A DNA stretch of 64,000 nucleotides. Source: Hordeum vulgare subsp. vulgare (Eukaryota; Streptophyta; Magnoliopsida; Poales; Poaceae). Shown one piece after another: positions 1 to 12,378 of this stretch. The notes under the pieces are model-generated. The model did not search any database. It saw only the letters and a program-made list of their open reading frames with translations, and had not been told where the DNA came from. The stretch spans positions 392,137,581-392,201,580 of the forward strand of contig NC_058518.1 in the NCBI RefSeq assembly GCF_904849725.1, in the 5' to 3' direction. The first letter of the stretch is position 1. Each line of letters starts with the position of its first letter. Both the position numbers and the translations under genes were made by a program.

Positions 1-1350
1 AACAAAAAATTTCCTACGCACACGCAATACTTATCCATGGTGATGATCATCTACGAGAGGGGAGAGTGATTCTACATACCCTTGTAGATCACTAAGCGGA
101 AGCGTATATAATCCGGCTGATGTAGTAGAACATCTTCGCGATCCAAATCGCAGCCCATCTCGTGATCTCATCACGATCCGTCCCTTGATTCCATCACGAT
201 CCATCCCGATCTAGTGTTGAACGGACGGCACCTCCGCGTTCAGCACACGTACAGCTCGATGACGATCACCGCTTTCTTGATCCAGCAAGAGGGGTGGAGA
301 GGTAGATGAGTTCTCCAGCACGGTGGTGTGGTGGTGGTGGTAGTGAATTCATCCAGCAGGGCTTCGCCTAAGAACCGCCGAACTAGGCTAGAGGAGAAAC
401 AGATCTAGAGAGAAGTAGAGGGAGCACGTGGCAATTACGGTTAGCGCTCACCTTTAAAACCTCTATTATATATAGGAGGGAGAGGAGGGGAGGCTGCCTT
501 GGCCCCTCCTCCAAGGACAGGTTCGATCGAGCCAACAAGGGAGGAATCCACCTCCCACAAGGGAGGTGGAATCCTATTAGGACTCCTTCCTAATTTAGAA
601 ACCCTTTCGACCTTTTGGCTTTTTGCCTTATTCCTCCACTCCAGCCGCATGGGAACTTAGGGGAGGCTTTTTCCAGCCCACTAGGGGCTTGTCTACCTCC
701 TCTCACAGACCATGAAGCCTTTGGGTCGTCACACCCCTCCCAGTGGTCCCCTGGTACCTTCCGGGCACTCCCGGTACACTATCGATGAGCCCGAAACCTT
801 TCGAGTGACCAAAACAGGACTTCCTATATATCAATCTTTATCTCCGGACCATTCCAGAGCTCCTCGTGACGTCTAGGATCACATCCGAGACTCCGAACAA
901 CCTTCGGTCACCAACACCTATAACTCAACTATACCAAAACATTACCGAACCTTAAGTGTGCAGACCCTGCGGGTTCGAGAACTATGCACACATGACCTGA
1001 GACGCTCCTCGGTAAATAACCAATAGCGGGGCCTGGATGTCCATAGTGGATCCTACATATTCTACGAAGATCTCTATCGGTTGAACCTCCATGTCAAGGA
1101 TTCAGTTAATCCCGTATGTTGTTCCCTTTGTCCTTCGGTATCTTACTTGCCCGAGATTCGATCGTTCGTATCTCCATACCTAGTTCAATCTTGTTATCGT
1201 CAAGTCTCTTTACTCGTTCAGTAACACAAGATCCCGTGACTAACTCTTTAGTCACATTGCTTCCAACGCTTATTGTGATGTTGTATTGTCATGAATAAGG
1301 AAATATAATAATAACCAATTTATTATTGCCTCTAGGGCATATTTCCAACA
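1..1350 (-). repeat. 3' LTR of Copia element (BARE1/WIS/Angela type), cut by window start
   Basis: This is the downstream LTR of a minus-strand Ty1/copia element. It matches positions 6427-7713 of the other LTR at a constant offset of 6426, with no difference in the stretches I compared. Its first ~22 bases lie outside the window. It ends in CCAACA at 1350. Compared with the other LTR it lacks about 464 bases between 1287 and 1289. The sequence is recognisable as the common Triticeae BARE1/WIS/Angela LTR. Short reading frames inside it are not genes. Confidence 0.93.
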
Positions 1351-1364
1351 GTCTCCCACTTGCA
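1351..1364 (-). other. polypurine tract of the Copia element
   Basis: Read on the minus strand the 14 bases next to the LTR are purine-rich (GCAAGTGGGAGAC followed by TGTTGG of the LTR). This is where plus-strand DNA synthesis is primed in LTR retrotransposons. It fixes the orientation of the element as minus. Confidence 0.75.
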
Positions 1365-4300
1365 CTAGAGTCAATAATCCAGTTCACACCACTTTGTGAT
1401 TGTAATGAATCTAACACCCATACAGTTCTGGGGTTCGATCATGTCTTGCTTGTGTGAGAGGTTTTCAGTCAATGGGTCTGAACCTTTCAGATTCGTGTGT
1501 GCTTTACAAATCTCTATGTCATCCTATAGATGCTGCTACCACGCACCGTTTTGGAACTATTCCAAATGACTGCTCCACTATACGAATCCGGTTTACTACT
1601 CAGAGTTATTCAGATTAGTGACAAAGCTTGCATTGACGTAACTCTTTACGACAAACTCTTTAATCACCTCCATAATCGAGAAATATCCCTTAGTCCACTA
1701 GTTACTAAGGATAACTTTGACCGCTGTTTAGCGAATCAATCTTGGATCACTCTTTGTACCCCTTGACAGGCTCATGGCAAGGCATACATCAGGTGTGGTA
1801 CACAGCATGCCATACATTAGAGCCTACAGCTAAAGCATAGAGGATGACCTTCATCCTTTCTCTTTCTTCTGCCTTGGTTGGGCTTTGAGTCTTACTCAAA
1901 TTCACACCTTACAACACAGCCAAGAACTCCTTCTTTGCCGGTCTATTTTGAGCTCCTTCAAAAACTTGTCAAGGCATGCATTTCGTTGAAAGTTCTATTA
2001 AGTGCTTTGATCTATCTCCTTAGATCTTGATGCTCAATGTTCAAGTAGCTTAATCCAGGTTTTCCTTTGAAAAACTCCTTTCAAACAACCCTTTATGCTT
2101 TCCAGAAATTCTACATTATTTCCGATCAACAATATGTCAACCACATATACTCATCAGAAATTCTATAGTGCTCCCACTCCTTTGGAAATACAAGTTTCTC
2201 ACAAACCTTGTATAAACCCAAAAACTTTAATCATCTCATCAAAGTGTATATTCGAACTCCGAGATTGTTGCTCCAGTCCATAGAAGGATCGCTGGAGCTT
2301 GCATACTTGTTAGCATCCTTAGGATTAACAAAACCTTCTGGTTGTATCACATAAAACCTTTTCCTCAAGGAAACCGTCGAGGAAACAATGTTTTGACATC
2401 CTATGTGCAAGATTTCATAAATAATGCATCAACTGCTAATATAATTCTAACAAACTTTTAGCATCGCTACGAGTGAGAAAGTCTCATCATAGTCAACTCC
2501 TTGAACTTGTGAGAAACATCTTTGTGACAAGTCGAGCTTATTTTATCATCATGTGTCTTCATTTTAAAGATCCATCTGTACTTAACAGTCTTATGACCAT
2601 CAAGTAGTTCTTCCAAAGTCTACACTTTGTTTTCATACATGGATCCTCTCTCGGATTTCATGGCCTCCACCCATTTGTTGGAATCCGGGCCCACCATCGC
2701 ATCTCTATAGCTCGTAGGTTCATTGTTGTCCAACAACATGACCTCCAAGACAGGGTTACCGTACCACTTGTAGTAGTACGTGACCTTGTCGACCTACGAG
2801 GTTTGTAGTAACTTGATTCGAAGTTTCATGATCACTATCATTAGCTCCCACTTAAATTGGTGTAGGCGCCACATGAACAACTTCCTGCGCCCTGCTACAC
2901 ACTGGTTGAAGTGACGGTTCAATAACCTCATCAAGTTTCCACCATCCTCCCACTCAATTCTTTTGAGAGAAACTTTTCCTCAAGAGAGGACACGTTTCTA
3001 GAAACAAACGCTTTGCTTCTGGATCAGAGATAGGAGGTATACCCAACTATTTTGGGTGTCCTATGAAGATGCATTTATCCACTTTGGTTTCGAGCTTATC
3101 AGGCTGAAATGTTTTCACATAAGCATCGCATCCCCAAACTTTTAAGAAACGACAGCTTAGGTTTCTCCAAACCATAGTTCATACGGTGTCATCTCAACGG
3201 AATTACGTGGTGCCCTATTTAAAGTGAATGTGGTTGTTTCTAATACCTAACCCAAAAACGATAGTGATAATTCGATAAGAGACACCATAGTATGCACCAT
3301 ATCCAATAGGGCGCGGCTATGACGTTCGGACACACCATCACACCATGGTGTTCCAGGTGGCATCAGCTGTGAAACAATTTCCATATTATCTTAACTGTGT
3401 ACCAAACTTGCAACTCGGATATTCATCTCTATGATCATATCGTAGACATTTTATCATCTTGTCACGACGATCTTCACTCTGAAATAGCTTGAACTTTTCA
3501 ATATTTTAGGCTTGTGATTCCTCAAGCAAATACTCCTGTATCTACTCAAATCGTCAATGAAGTAAGAACATAACAATATCCACTACATGCCTCAACACTC
3601 ATTGGACTGCACACATCAAAATGTATTACTCCCAACAAGTTACTTTCTTGTTCCATCTCACTGGAAAATTAGGCCTTCAGCCATCTTGCCCATTTGCATG
3701 TCTCAAGTGATTCAAAATCAAGTGAGTCCAAACGATCCATCTACATGGAGTTTCTTCATGCGTTTATACCAATAGACATGGTTCCCATGTCTCAAACTTT
3801 TAAAAAATGAGTGAGTCCAAAGATCCATCAACATGGAGATTCTTCATGTGTTTTATACCAATATGACTCAAGTGGCAGTGCCACAAGTAAGTGGTACTAT
3901 CATTACTACTTTATATCTTTTGGTATCAATATTATGAACATGTGTATTACTACGATAGAGATTCAGTAAACCATTCATTTTAGGTGCAAGACCATTGAAG
4001 GTATTATTCAAATAAAGAGAGTAACCATTATTCTCTTTAAATGAATAATCGTATTGCGATAAACACAATCTAATCATGTCTATGCTCAATGCAAACACCA
4101 AATAACAATTATTTAGGTTTAACACTAATCCCGATGGTAGAGGGAGCGTGCAATTTTTGATCACATCAACCTTGGAAACACTTCCAACACATATCATCAC
4201 CTTGCCTTTAGCTAGTCTCCGTTTATTCCGTAGCTTTTATTTCGAGTTACTAACACTTTGCACCCGAACTGGTATCTGATACCCTGGTGCTGCTAGGAGT

Positions 4301-5800
4301 ACTAGTAAAGTAGACATCAATAACATGTATATCTAATATTCTTTTGTCGACTTTGCCAGCCTTCTCGTATACCAAGTATCTAGGGTAGTTCCGCTTCAGT
4401 GACCGTTCCCCTCATTACAGAAGCACTTAGTCTTGGGTTTGGGTTCAACCTTGGGTTTCTTCACTAGAGCAGGAACTTGTTTGTTGTTTCATGAAGTATC
4501 CCTTCTTGCCCTTGCCCTTCTTTAAACTAGTGCTTTTACTAACCATCAACAATTGATGCTCCTACTTGATTTCTACTTTCGCGGTGTCAAACATCGGGAA
4601 TAGCTCAAGGATCATCATATCTATCCCTGATATCTTATAGTTCATCACGAAGCTCTAGTAGCTTGGTGGCAGTGACTTTGGAGAACCATCACTATCTTAT
4701 CTGGAATATTAACTCCCACTTGATTCAAGCGATTGTAGCACTCAGACAATCTGAGCACATGCTAAACGATTGAGATTTTCTCCCTTACTTTGTAGACAAA
4801 CAATCTTGTCGGAGGTCTCATACCTCTCAACAAGGACACGTGCCTGAAATCCCAATTTCATCCCTTGGAACACCTCGTATGTCCCGCGATTTTCGAAACG
4901 TCTTCAACGCCTCAATTCTAAGCCGTTTAAGCATTATGCACTGAACTATCATGTAGTCATCAAAAACGTGTATGTCAGATGTTCGCAACATCTACAGACG
5001 ACTCTCGGGGTTTAGCACACCGAGCGGTGCATTAAGGACATAAGCCTTCTGTGCAGCAATGAGGACAATCCTCAGTTTACGGACCTAGTCCGCATAATTG
5101 CTACTATCATCTTTCAACTAAATTTTCTCTAGGAACATATTAAGAATAGTAGAGCTACAGCACAAGCTACAACATAATTTGCAAAGACCTTTTGACTATG
5201 TTCATGATAATGAACTCAATTAATCATATTACTTAAGAACTCCCTCTCAAATTGACATCCCTCTAGTCATTCGAGTGTCGCATGATCCAAATTCACTAAC
5301 TCAAGTACGATCATCACGTGAGTTCAATTTAGCTTCAATGGTGAACATCTCCATGTTGATCATATCAACTATATGATTCATGCTCGACATTTCGGTCTCT
5401 TGTGTTCCGAGGCCATGTCTGTACATGCTAGGCTCGTCAAGTTTAACCCGAGTGTTCTGCGTGTGCAACTGTTTTGCACCTGTTGTATGTGTACATTGAG
5501 TCTATCACACCCGATCATCACGTGGTGTCTCGAAACGACGAACTTTCGCAACGGTGCACAGTCGGGGAGAACACAATTTTATCTTGAAATTTTAGTGAGG
5601 GATGACCTTATAATGCTACCGTCGTCCTAAGCAAAACAAGGTGCATAAAAGGATTAACATCACATGCAAATCATAAGTGACATGATATGGCCATGAACTT
5701 GTGCTTCTTGATCTCCATCATCAATGCACCGGCATGATCTCCATCGTCACCGGCGCCACACCATGATCTCCATCATTGTGCTGCCATCGAGGTTGTCGCG
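1365..5800 (-). pseudogene. decayed Copia gag-pol polyprotein
   Basis: Remains of a single gag-pol frame of BARE1/WIS type, read right to left as gag, protease, integrase, reverse transcriptase and RNase H. The clearest block is 4200-3868, where LPSGLVLNLNNCYLV and NTHVHNIDTKR correspond to the stretch between protease and integrase (GAG_pre-integrase region). A zinc-knuckle remnant (CFCNEGNGH followed by a stop) lies near 4420-4390. Integrase-like sequence lies near 3850-3000 and RT-like sequence near 2700-1400. No open stretch exceeds about 110 codons, whereas the family polyprotein is near 1,280 residues, so the copy is dead. The limits given are approximate. Confidence 0.8.
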
Positions 5801-6390
5801 CTAACTATGTTGTTACTACTAAAGCTACTACTAGCGATAAAGCAAAGCATCTCCAAGTGCAAAAACAATTAAAGACAACCCTATGGCTCCTGCTGGTTGC
5901 CGTAGCATCGACATGCAAATTCAAATTAACTGTTACAACATGATCATCTCATACATCCAATATATCATATCATGTCTTTGGCCATATCACATCACATGCA
6001 TACCCTGCAAAAACAAGTTAGACATCCTCTAATTTGTTGTTGCATGTTTTACGTTGCTGCTATGGGTATCTAGTATGATCGCATCTTACTTACGCAAACC
6101 ACAACGGTGATATGCAAGTTGCTATTTAACCTCCTAAAAGGACCGCCTCGGACAAATCCGATTCAACTAAAGTTGAAGAAACAGGCACCCGCCAGTCATC
6201 TTTATGCAACAAGTTGCATGCTAGTCAATGAAACCGGTCTCTCGTAAGCATACGATTAATGTTGGTCCGGGCCGCATCAATCCAACAATATCGTTGAATC
6301 AAGAAAAAACTAAGGAGGGTAGAAAATTGAACATCAACGCCCACAAACTCTTTTGTGTTCTACTCGAGATAGCATCTACGCATGAACCTA

Positions 6391-6404
6391 GGTCATGATT
6401 CCAA
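6391..6404 (-). other. degenerate primer binding site of the Copia element
   Basis: Directly inside the 5' LTR the minus strand reads TTGGAATCATGACC. The family site, complementary to initiator methionine tRNA, is TTGGTATCAGAGCC, so the site is recognisable but mutated. Confidence 0.6.
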
Positions 6405-8239
6405 TGTTGGGGAAACTTGCATGGGAAACAAAAAATTTCCTACGCACACGCAATACTTATCCATGGTGATGATCATCTACGAGAGGGGAGAGTGATTCTA
6501 CATACCCTTGTAGATCACTAAGCGGAAGCGTATATAATCCGGCTGATGTAGTAGAACATCTTCGCGATCCAAATCGCAGCCCATCTCGTGATCTCATCAC
6601 GATCCGTCCCTTGATTCCATCACGATCCATCCCGATCTAGTGTTGAACGGACGGCACCTCCGCGTTCAGCACACGTACAGCTCGATGACGATCACCGCTT
6701 TCTTGATCCAGCAAGAGGGGTGGAGAGGTAGATGAGTTCTCCAGCACGGTGGTGTGGTGGTGGTGGTAGTGAATTCATCCAGCAGGGCTTCGCCTAAGAA
6801 CCGCCGAACTAGGCTAGAGGAGAAACAGATCTAGAGAGAAGTAGAGGGAGCACGTGGCAATTACGGTTAGCGCTCACCTTTAAAACCTCTATTATATATA
6901 GGAGGGAGAGGAGGGGAGGCTGCCTTGGCCCCTCCTCCAAGGACAGGTTCGATCGAGCCAACAAGGGAGGAATCCACCTCCCACAAGGGAGGTGGAATCC
7001 TATTAGGACTCCTTCCTAATTTAGAAACCCTTTCGACCTTTTGGCTTTTTGCCTTATTCCTCCACTCCAGCCGCATGGGAACTTAGGGGAGGCTTTTTCC
7101 AGCCCACTAGGGGCTTGTCTACCTCCTCTCACAGACCATGAAGCCTTTGGGTCGTCACACCCCTCCCAGTGGTCCCCTGGTACCTTCCGGGCACTCCCGG
7201 TACACTATCGATGAGCCCGAAACCTTTCGAGTGACCAAAACAGGACTTCCTATATATCAATCTTTATCTCCGGACCATTCCAGAGCTCCTCGTGACGTCT
7301 AGGATCACATCCGAGACTCCGAACAACCTTCGGTCACCAACACCTATAACTCAACTATACCAAAACATTACCGAACCTTAAGTGTGCAGACCCTGCGGGT
7401 TCGAGAACTATGCACACATGACCTGAGACGCTCCTCGGTAAATAACCAATAGCGGGGCCTGGATGTCCATAGTGGATCCTACATATTCTACGAAGATCTC
7501 TATCGGTTGAACCTCCATGTCAAGGATTCAGTTAATCCCGTATGTTGTTCCCTTTGTCCTTCGGTATCTTACTTGCCCGAGATTCGATCGTTCGTATCTC
7601 CATACCTAGTTCAATCTTGTTATCGTCAAGTCTCTTTACTCGTTCAGTAACACAAGATCCCGTGACTAACTCTTTAGTCACATTGCTTCCAACGCTTATT
7701 GTGATGTTGTATTACCGAGTGGGCCCCGAGATACCTCTCCGTCACACGGAGTGACCAATCCCAGTCTTGATCCATAACAACCCAATATACACCTTCAGAG
7801 ATACCTGTAGAGCACCATTATAATCAACCATTTATGTTGCGACGTTTGATACACACAAGGTATTCCTCTGGTGTGCGGGAGTTGCATGATCTCATGGTCA
7901 TAGGAACAGATACATTGACATGCAGAAAACAATAGCAATAAACTGACACGATCATATGCTACGTTTATAGTTTGGGTCTTGTCCATCACATCATTCTCCT
8001 AATAATGTGATCCCGTTATCAAGTTACAACACTTGTCTATGGCTAGGAAACCTTGACCATCTTTGATAAACGAGCTAGTCAACTAGAGGCTCACTAGAGA
8101 CAGTGTGTTGTCTATCTATCCACACATGTATTTGAGTTTCCAATCAATATAATTATAGCATGGATAATAAACGATTATCATGAATAAGGAAATATAATAA
8201 TAACCAAATTATTATTGCCTCTAGGGCATATTTCCAATA
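6405..8239 (-). repeat. 5' LTR of Copia element
   Basis: Full-length LTR of about 1,835 bases, starting TGTTGGGGAA on the plus strand and ending CCAATA, where CCAACA is expected, so one terminal base is changed. It carries the ~464-base segment (7714-8177) missing from the other copy. In the stretches compared, 6427-7713 equals 1-1287. The last ~60 bases differ from the other copy by at least one substitution. The matching target-site duplication would lie left of the window and cannot be checked. Confidence 0.93.
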
Positions 8240-8244
8240 CCTCT

Positions 8245-11024
8245 AGGGTTGGTGCAATGGAGTTATTTGTAGTGCTTACGATTCTCTAGCATGCTGTAAA
8301 TTTTCATGCCATTCTATGTCGTGTTGCATATAGTTTTACTCCTGCCAATATGCCTTGTGGTTGAAAACTGCACTATTAGAAACTGTATTTTCACTAAGTC
8401 TCAAAGTGTGTGCAACTTGCCATTTTGTGAGCTCAGTTACTATTGATCCATGCTTCCATGCTATTTTTATTTAGTAGATTGTTGTTGTGCCTCTTTATTA
8501 CTACTGCCTCATGCCTTGTGTGAGCATTTTAGAATTATCTAGCTTGTTGTTTTGGGGTGTAGAAAATGTCATGTTGCTGTTTTTGGCACATTGTAGCTAT
8601 TTCTTGTTTTGCTTGTAATTGTTGAACCGATGCTACATTTGGAACGTGTCATATATGAAACTTGCTTAGAATCTTGTGTAGTTTCATAATATGGTGCTGC
8701 CTTCTTGGTTTGGAATGCTTGTGGCTGTCATTTGCATACATATTGCATTCATGTCATGATATTTGGCGGTGATCATATCTTTTGAACCGTAGCTCCGTTT
8801 GCAATGATCTCTATATGTAAATGGACTAGAACAACATATAGAATCATGTGAGCCACTTTATTCTGCTGGTTAACAAATATTAAAACATGATAGTTTAGAA
8901 CTGGACAGATTTGAAATTAACATATGGGGTCATTTTGGAGAAGCTATAAGTTGTCTCTGACCTCATTTAATATGCCTGGACAGGTACTTTAATTATGCTT
9001 CACCTCCTACCACATTTAAAAACATTTAATATTGATGTGTACCTAAATGGGAGTGAACTAAGTAATTCAAATGCGGAGTTTCGTCAATATGCAACTCGTT
9101 GCATATTGAGCTTCACTTAATGTGTAGTGTTTGATTGTGCTGAATTGCATGCCATGCCTTGCATAATTAAACCGTTCATGCATCATATGTGTTGTGCATC
9201 ATTTCGTGCATGTGCTATGGTGTTATCGTGTGTTGATTGTTGTTCCGGTTGCTTCTTCTCGATAGAGTTCCGATCCGCTTCGGAGTGTGAGGATCCGTTC
9301 GACTACGTCGGTTTGTCTCCTTCACGGAGTCGTTCTTCTTCCAAGCGGGATCTCAGGCAAGATGATCATATCCCTAGATACCATTACTATCATTGCCATG
9401 CTAGTTGTCTCGTTTCTTTCGTTGTGTCTCCCTTCCTACCTCCTGTTAAATAAGCCTCCCAACATTGCCATGGAAATCTCTAACCTTTACCACGTCCGAG
9501 CAAACCACTGTTTGGCTATTTTACCGCTTGCTCGGCCTTTTGTTAGCATTGCTAGTTGCAGGTGCAGTTTCTTCCATGTGAAAACATGGGTTCCTTGTTA
9601 TATCACCATATTATTGCTAATTAATTTAATGCACCTATATGGTGAAAGGTGGAAGGCTTGGCCTTCTAGCCTGGTGTTTTGTTCCACCTTTGCCGCCTTA
9701 GTTTCGGCTACCGGTGTTATGTTGCATAAATGAGCGCTCCTAACATGCTTGGGGTTGTTATGGGGACCCCCTTGACTTTCATTATGGGATAAAACTCGTC
9801 TGGCAAGGCCCAACATTGGTACTATATTTGTCCAACATAATAATTTTGTTAATACTGAAAACATAGGGCGTCATGAACCCGAGGAGTAATTCAACATAAT
9901 ATAGGGGGGCCAGTGCTGTTGGTGCTGGTCCAAAACAGAGCCACTTGCGGGGCTACCCGGGGCAACTCGGGGGATGTCTATCAGGCCACCGTACGTATTG
10001 CTCATCCGTCGTGTCGTGAGAACGAGATACGCGGATCCTATCGGGATGTCGACACGCTGGGCGGCCTTACTGGACTTGTTTTACCTTTCTCGAGCGTCTC
10101 GTGCGTGGGATTCCCAGGATACTTTGGGCTATCTTCAGGTTGAGGTTTTCCAATAGGAAGCCGAGGAGATCACGGGTTTTCCCTGATCGAGGTCATTCCG
10201 GCGCAGCGTGTGGTAGTTTGTGATGGACTAGTTGGAGCACCCCTCCAGGGTTAAATATTTCGTTATGTGCCAACTTGGAAACTTTTTTTAACATCCGGTT
10301 ATAGATAACTTGACGTAAACTTAATAAAAACTTACCAACTGAGTGTGTAACCGTGACTGTCTCTTTTGTGAGCTCCTTCTCCGATTGAGGACACGGTGGG
10401 GTTATGTCTGACATAAGTAGTTGTTCAGGATCATTCATTTGATCACCATTAGTTTACGCCCGATTATGCGTAGATCATTCCCCTCTTTTTATTATTGTAC
10501 TCGTAAGTTAGCCACCTCAAATAAATGCATAGTCTCTTGCTGCAGCCTCACCACTTAACTATACCTCACCATTAAGCTTTGCTAGTCTTGATACCTTTGG
10601 AAATGAGATTGCCGAGTGCCCTGTGGCTCACAGATTACTACAACAACAGTTGCAGGTACAGGTAAAGGGTTACTTTGACATGAGCGCGATGATTGTTCTA
10701 TTTGGAGTTTCTTATTCTTCTTCTTCTTCGATCTAGGATGGGTTCCAGGCCGACAACTTGGGATAGCAAGGATGGACGTCGTTCTTTTATCATTTGATTT
10801 CGTCCGTAGTCGGACCCTGCTCTTCTTCATGTTGATTGCTTATGTTCTTGTATTGATGTGAACTTGATGTAGCTTGTGGCGGGTGTAAGCCAATTCCATA
10901 TACTCATCTCTTCAGTACATGTACTTGTAACAATATCCATTCTTGCAAAACGACGAGATGTGCTTCTATCCCTGTCGAGGCCCTCGTGCCAAAATAAGGA
11001 TAGGATCGCATCTTGGAAGTTACA
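8245..11024 (+). repeat. long Gypsy-type LTR, plus orientation
   Basis: About 2.8 kb without credible coding capacity that resembles a widespread Triticeae Gypsy-type LTR. I recognise the stretches around 9260-9760 and 10200-11020. It ends in GTTACA at 11024 and is followed within three bases by a methionine-tRNA-like primer site, which supports an LTR end and plus orientation. The left limit is uncertain because the Copia element abuts it. Frames near 9127-9864 and 9913-10156 show no recognisable domain. Almost all of the internal region is missing. The family name was not resolved; it may be a non-autonomous large-LTR element. Confidence 0.65.
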
Positions 11025-11027
11025 AAG

Positions 11028-11040
11028 TGGTAGCAGGCTC
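11028..11040 (+). other. primer binding site remnant after the Gypsy-type LTR
   Basis: The bases TGGTAGCAGGCTC follow the LTR end closely and resemble the canonical TGGTATCAGAGCC complementary to initiator methionine tRNA. The sequence right of it changes to MULE-derived coding sequence. Confidence 0.5.
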
Positions 11041-11059
11041 CCAACTTCCAATTTCCCAG

Positions 11060-11559
11060 GTGTTTAATCCAAGTCAAGCACCACCTGCTGCAATAGGAAA
11101 TGGTTCAAGTGAAGCACCAGATGCAGATTCAATTAGTGAGTCTGATTCAGACCCTGAATATGAGCCACACAGTGATGACGGTGGGGAAAATTCATAAGTT
11201 GTGGAGCTAAGAAGGCATGCTAGAAAATTTAGGAGAAGATGAGAGACACCAAGAGTTGGATTCAAAGAGATTCCACAACTCCAGTTCCAGTTGAGCTCAT
11301 TGCAAATATGGAGGAACAGTTAGAAGCAGAGGAGAAAGATTGGTGCTATGATTTAATTGATGAGGATTACTCATATGATGAAGATTATGATGGACAAGTG
11401 GTGAGGAGGAAGAGCCAGTTTCCTAGATACAGTAATGACACAGAGATTCCACACTTCAGCTTGACAATGGTGTTCAGAAGCAAGAACCAGTTGGTGAAGG
11501 CACTAAAGAGATATGGCATTGTCACCAAAAGAAGCATTCAATTTCGTAAGTCAAAATGA
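11060..11559 (+). pseudogene. MuDR/MULE transposase N-terminal fragment
   Basis: An acidic leader (SESDSDPEYEPHSDD) is followed by DEDYSYDEDYDGQ and the block PHFSLTMVFRSKNQLVKAL, KRYGIVTKRSIQF. That block is the start of the plant MuDR transposase DNA-binding region (DBD_Tnp_Mut), which in the family precedes a SWIM finger and the DDE core, both absent here. The frame is broken: a TAA at 11195-11197, another stop about 40 bases later, and a one-base shift near 11236 into the frame that runs to 11559. A GTAAGT near the end could be a splice donor. It is a truncated remnant, convergent with the GRF-finger gene. Confidence 0.7.
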
Positions 11560-11642
11560 CAGAATTATTAAGCTTGATTTTCTTTACAGTACATACTAAC
11601 TTCACTTGCCAAACTAACATTCACTTGCCAAACTGACATTCA

Positions 11643-12378
11643 CTACACTAGCATTTTCCCAACAACTACACCTACCACAAAGACAATGAAAACCATCACC
11701 ACATTCATATATTTCCCGTTCATTACTTCAAGTTCTGCATTCCTTTCCTTTAACCGAAGCTGAAGAGCCATAACCATTGATGCTTCATGTCCAGGTATAG
11801 GCACATTTAGACACTCATCTTCAGTACGAGCCACAAATCTTTGACCCTTTGGCCTCCACACCTCGTCTCTCAAATCTCCAATCAGGTCACCATAATACTT
11901 GGGCAAAGGATCATCATGCCATTCCACATTACCACATCCACCATGCTATTCAACAAAAATGAGGCAAGAGCAAGAAATCAATTTCAGACAAGACCAAACA
12001 AATGAGGAGAAGAAAAAGGATATGAGCACTCAAATTGGAACTCACCATTGCATCTACGCAGGAGTAGTACCTCCTGCCGAGATTTTGACGGCTCCACGAG
12101 ATCCATCTCGGTGCCTTCCGCGGCTGTCTGCAGTGACACACCTTCAACGGCTCGTACGTCATTGGGTTCTTCCTGTAAGCGACAGGAGACCTTGAATCCG
12201 TGCCCCTCCTTCCACTCGCGCGATGGAAACCGGGGGCGGAAGAAGCCCCGGAAGGCCACGACATCGCGCCATCGCCGCCGTGCTTTGCGCCCCGTCTCCC
12301 TGCCTCCGCCGTACTCTGTGCCCCGTCGCCCCTTCCGTCGCTAACCTTAGTTTCTCTGCGCCCAAAATCTCCAATCAT
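11643..12378 (-). CDS. GRF-type zinc finger protein with C-terminal membrane segment, two exons
   Basis: Exon 1 is 12378-12046 (111 codons from an ATG). The donor is GTGAG at 12045 and the acceptor AG lies just above 11945. Exon 2 is 11945-11643, ending in a stop. Both exons join in phase and the product is about 211 residues. The finger has VCHC, then RKAPRWISWS, GRRYYSC just before the junction and GGCG just after it, so the intron splits the cysteine set of a GRF zinc finger, a small nucleic-acid-binding domain. EWHDDPLPKYY and LIGDLRDEVW follow, then a charged helical stretch and a hydrophobic end (VVMVFIVFVVGVVVGKMLV) that looks like a membrane segment. This is the layout of plant proteins annotated as At4g04775-like. 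No disabling change is visible. The family is greatly expanded in grasses and often lies near transposons, so function and expression are open. Confidence 0.75.

Noticed and set aside
441..650. Identical 69-codon frames at 441-650 and 6867-7076
   Set aside because: They are the same LTR position in both copies, without a domain; identity reflects LTR copying.
1..8239. Segmental duplication as explanation for the two nearly identical 1.3-kb copies
   Set aside because: Polypurine tract, primer-site remnant, LTR ends and gag-pol remains between them fit an LTR retrotransposon.
9127..9733. Frames of 108 and 148 codons
   Set aside because: They lie inside a recognised Gypsy-type LTR and show no protein motif.
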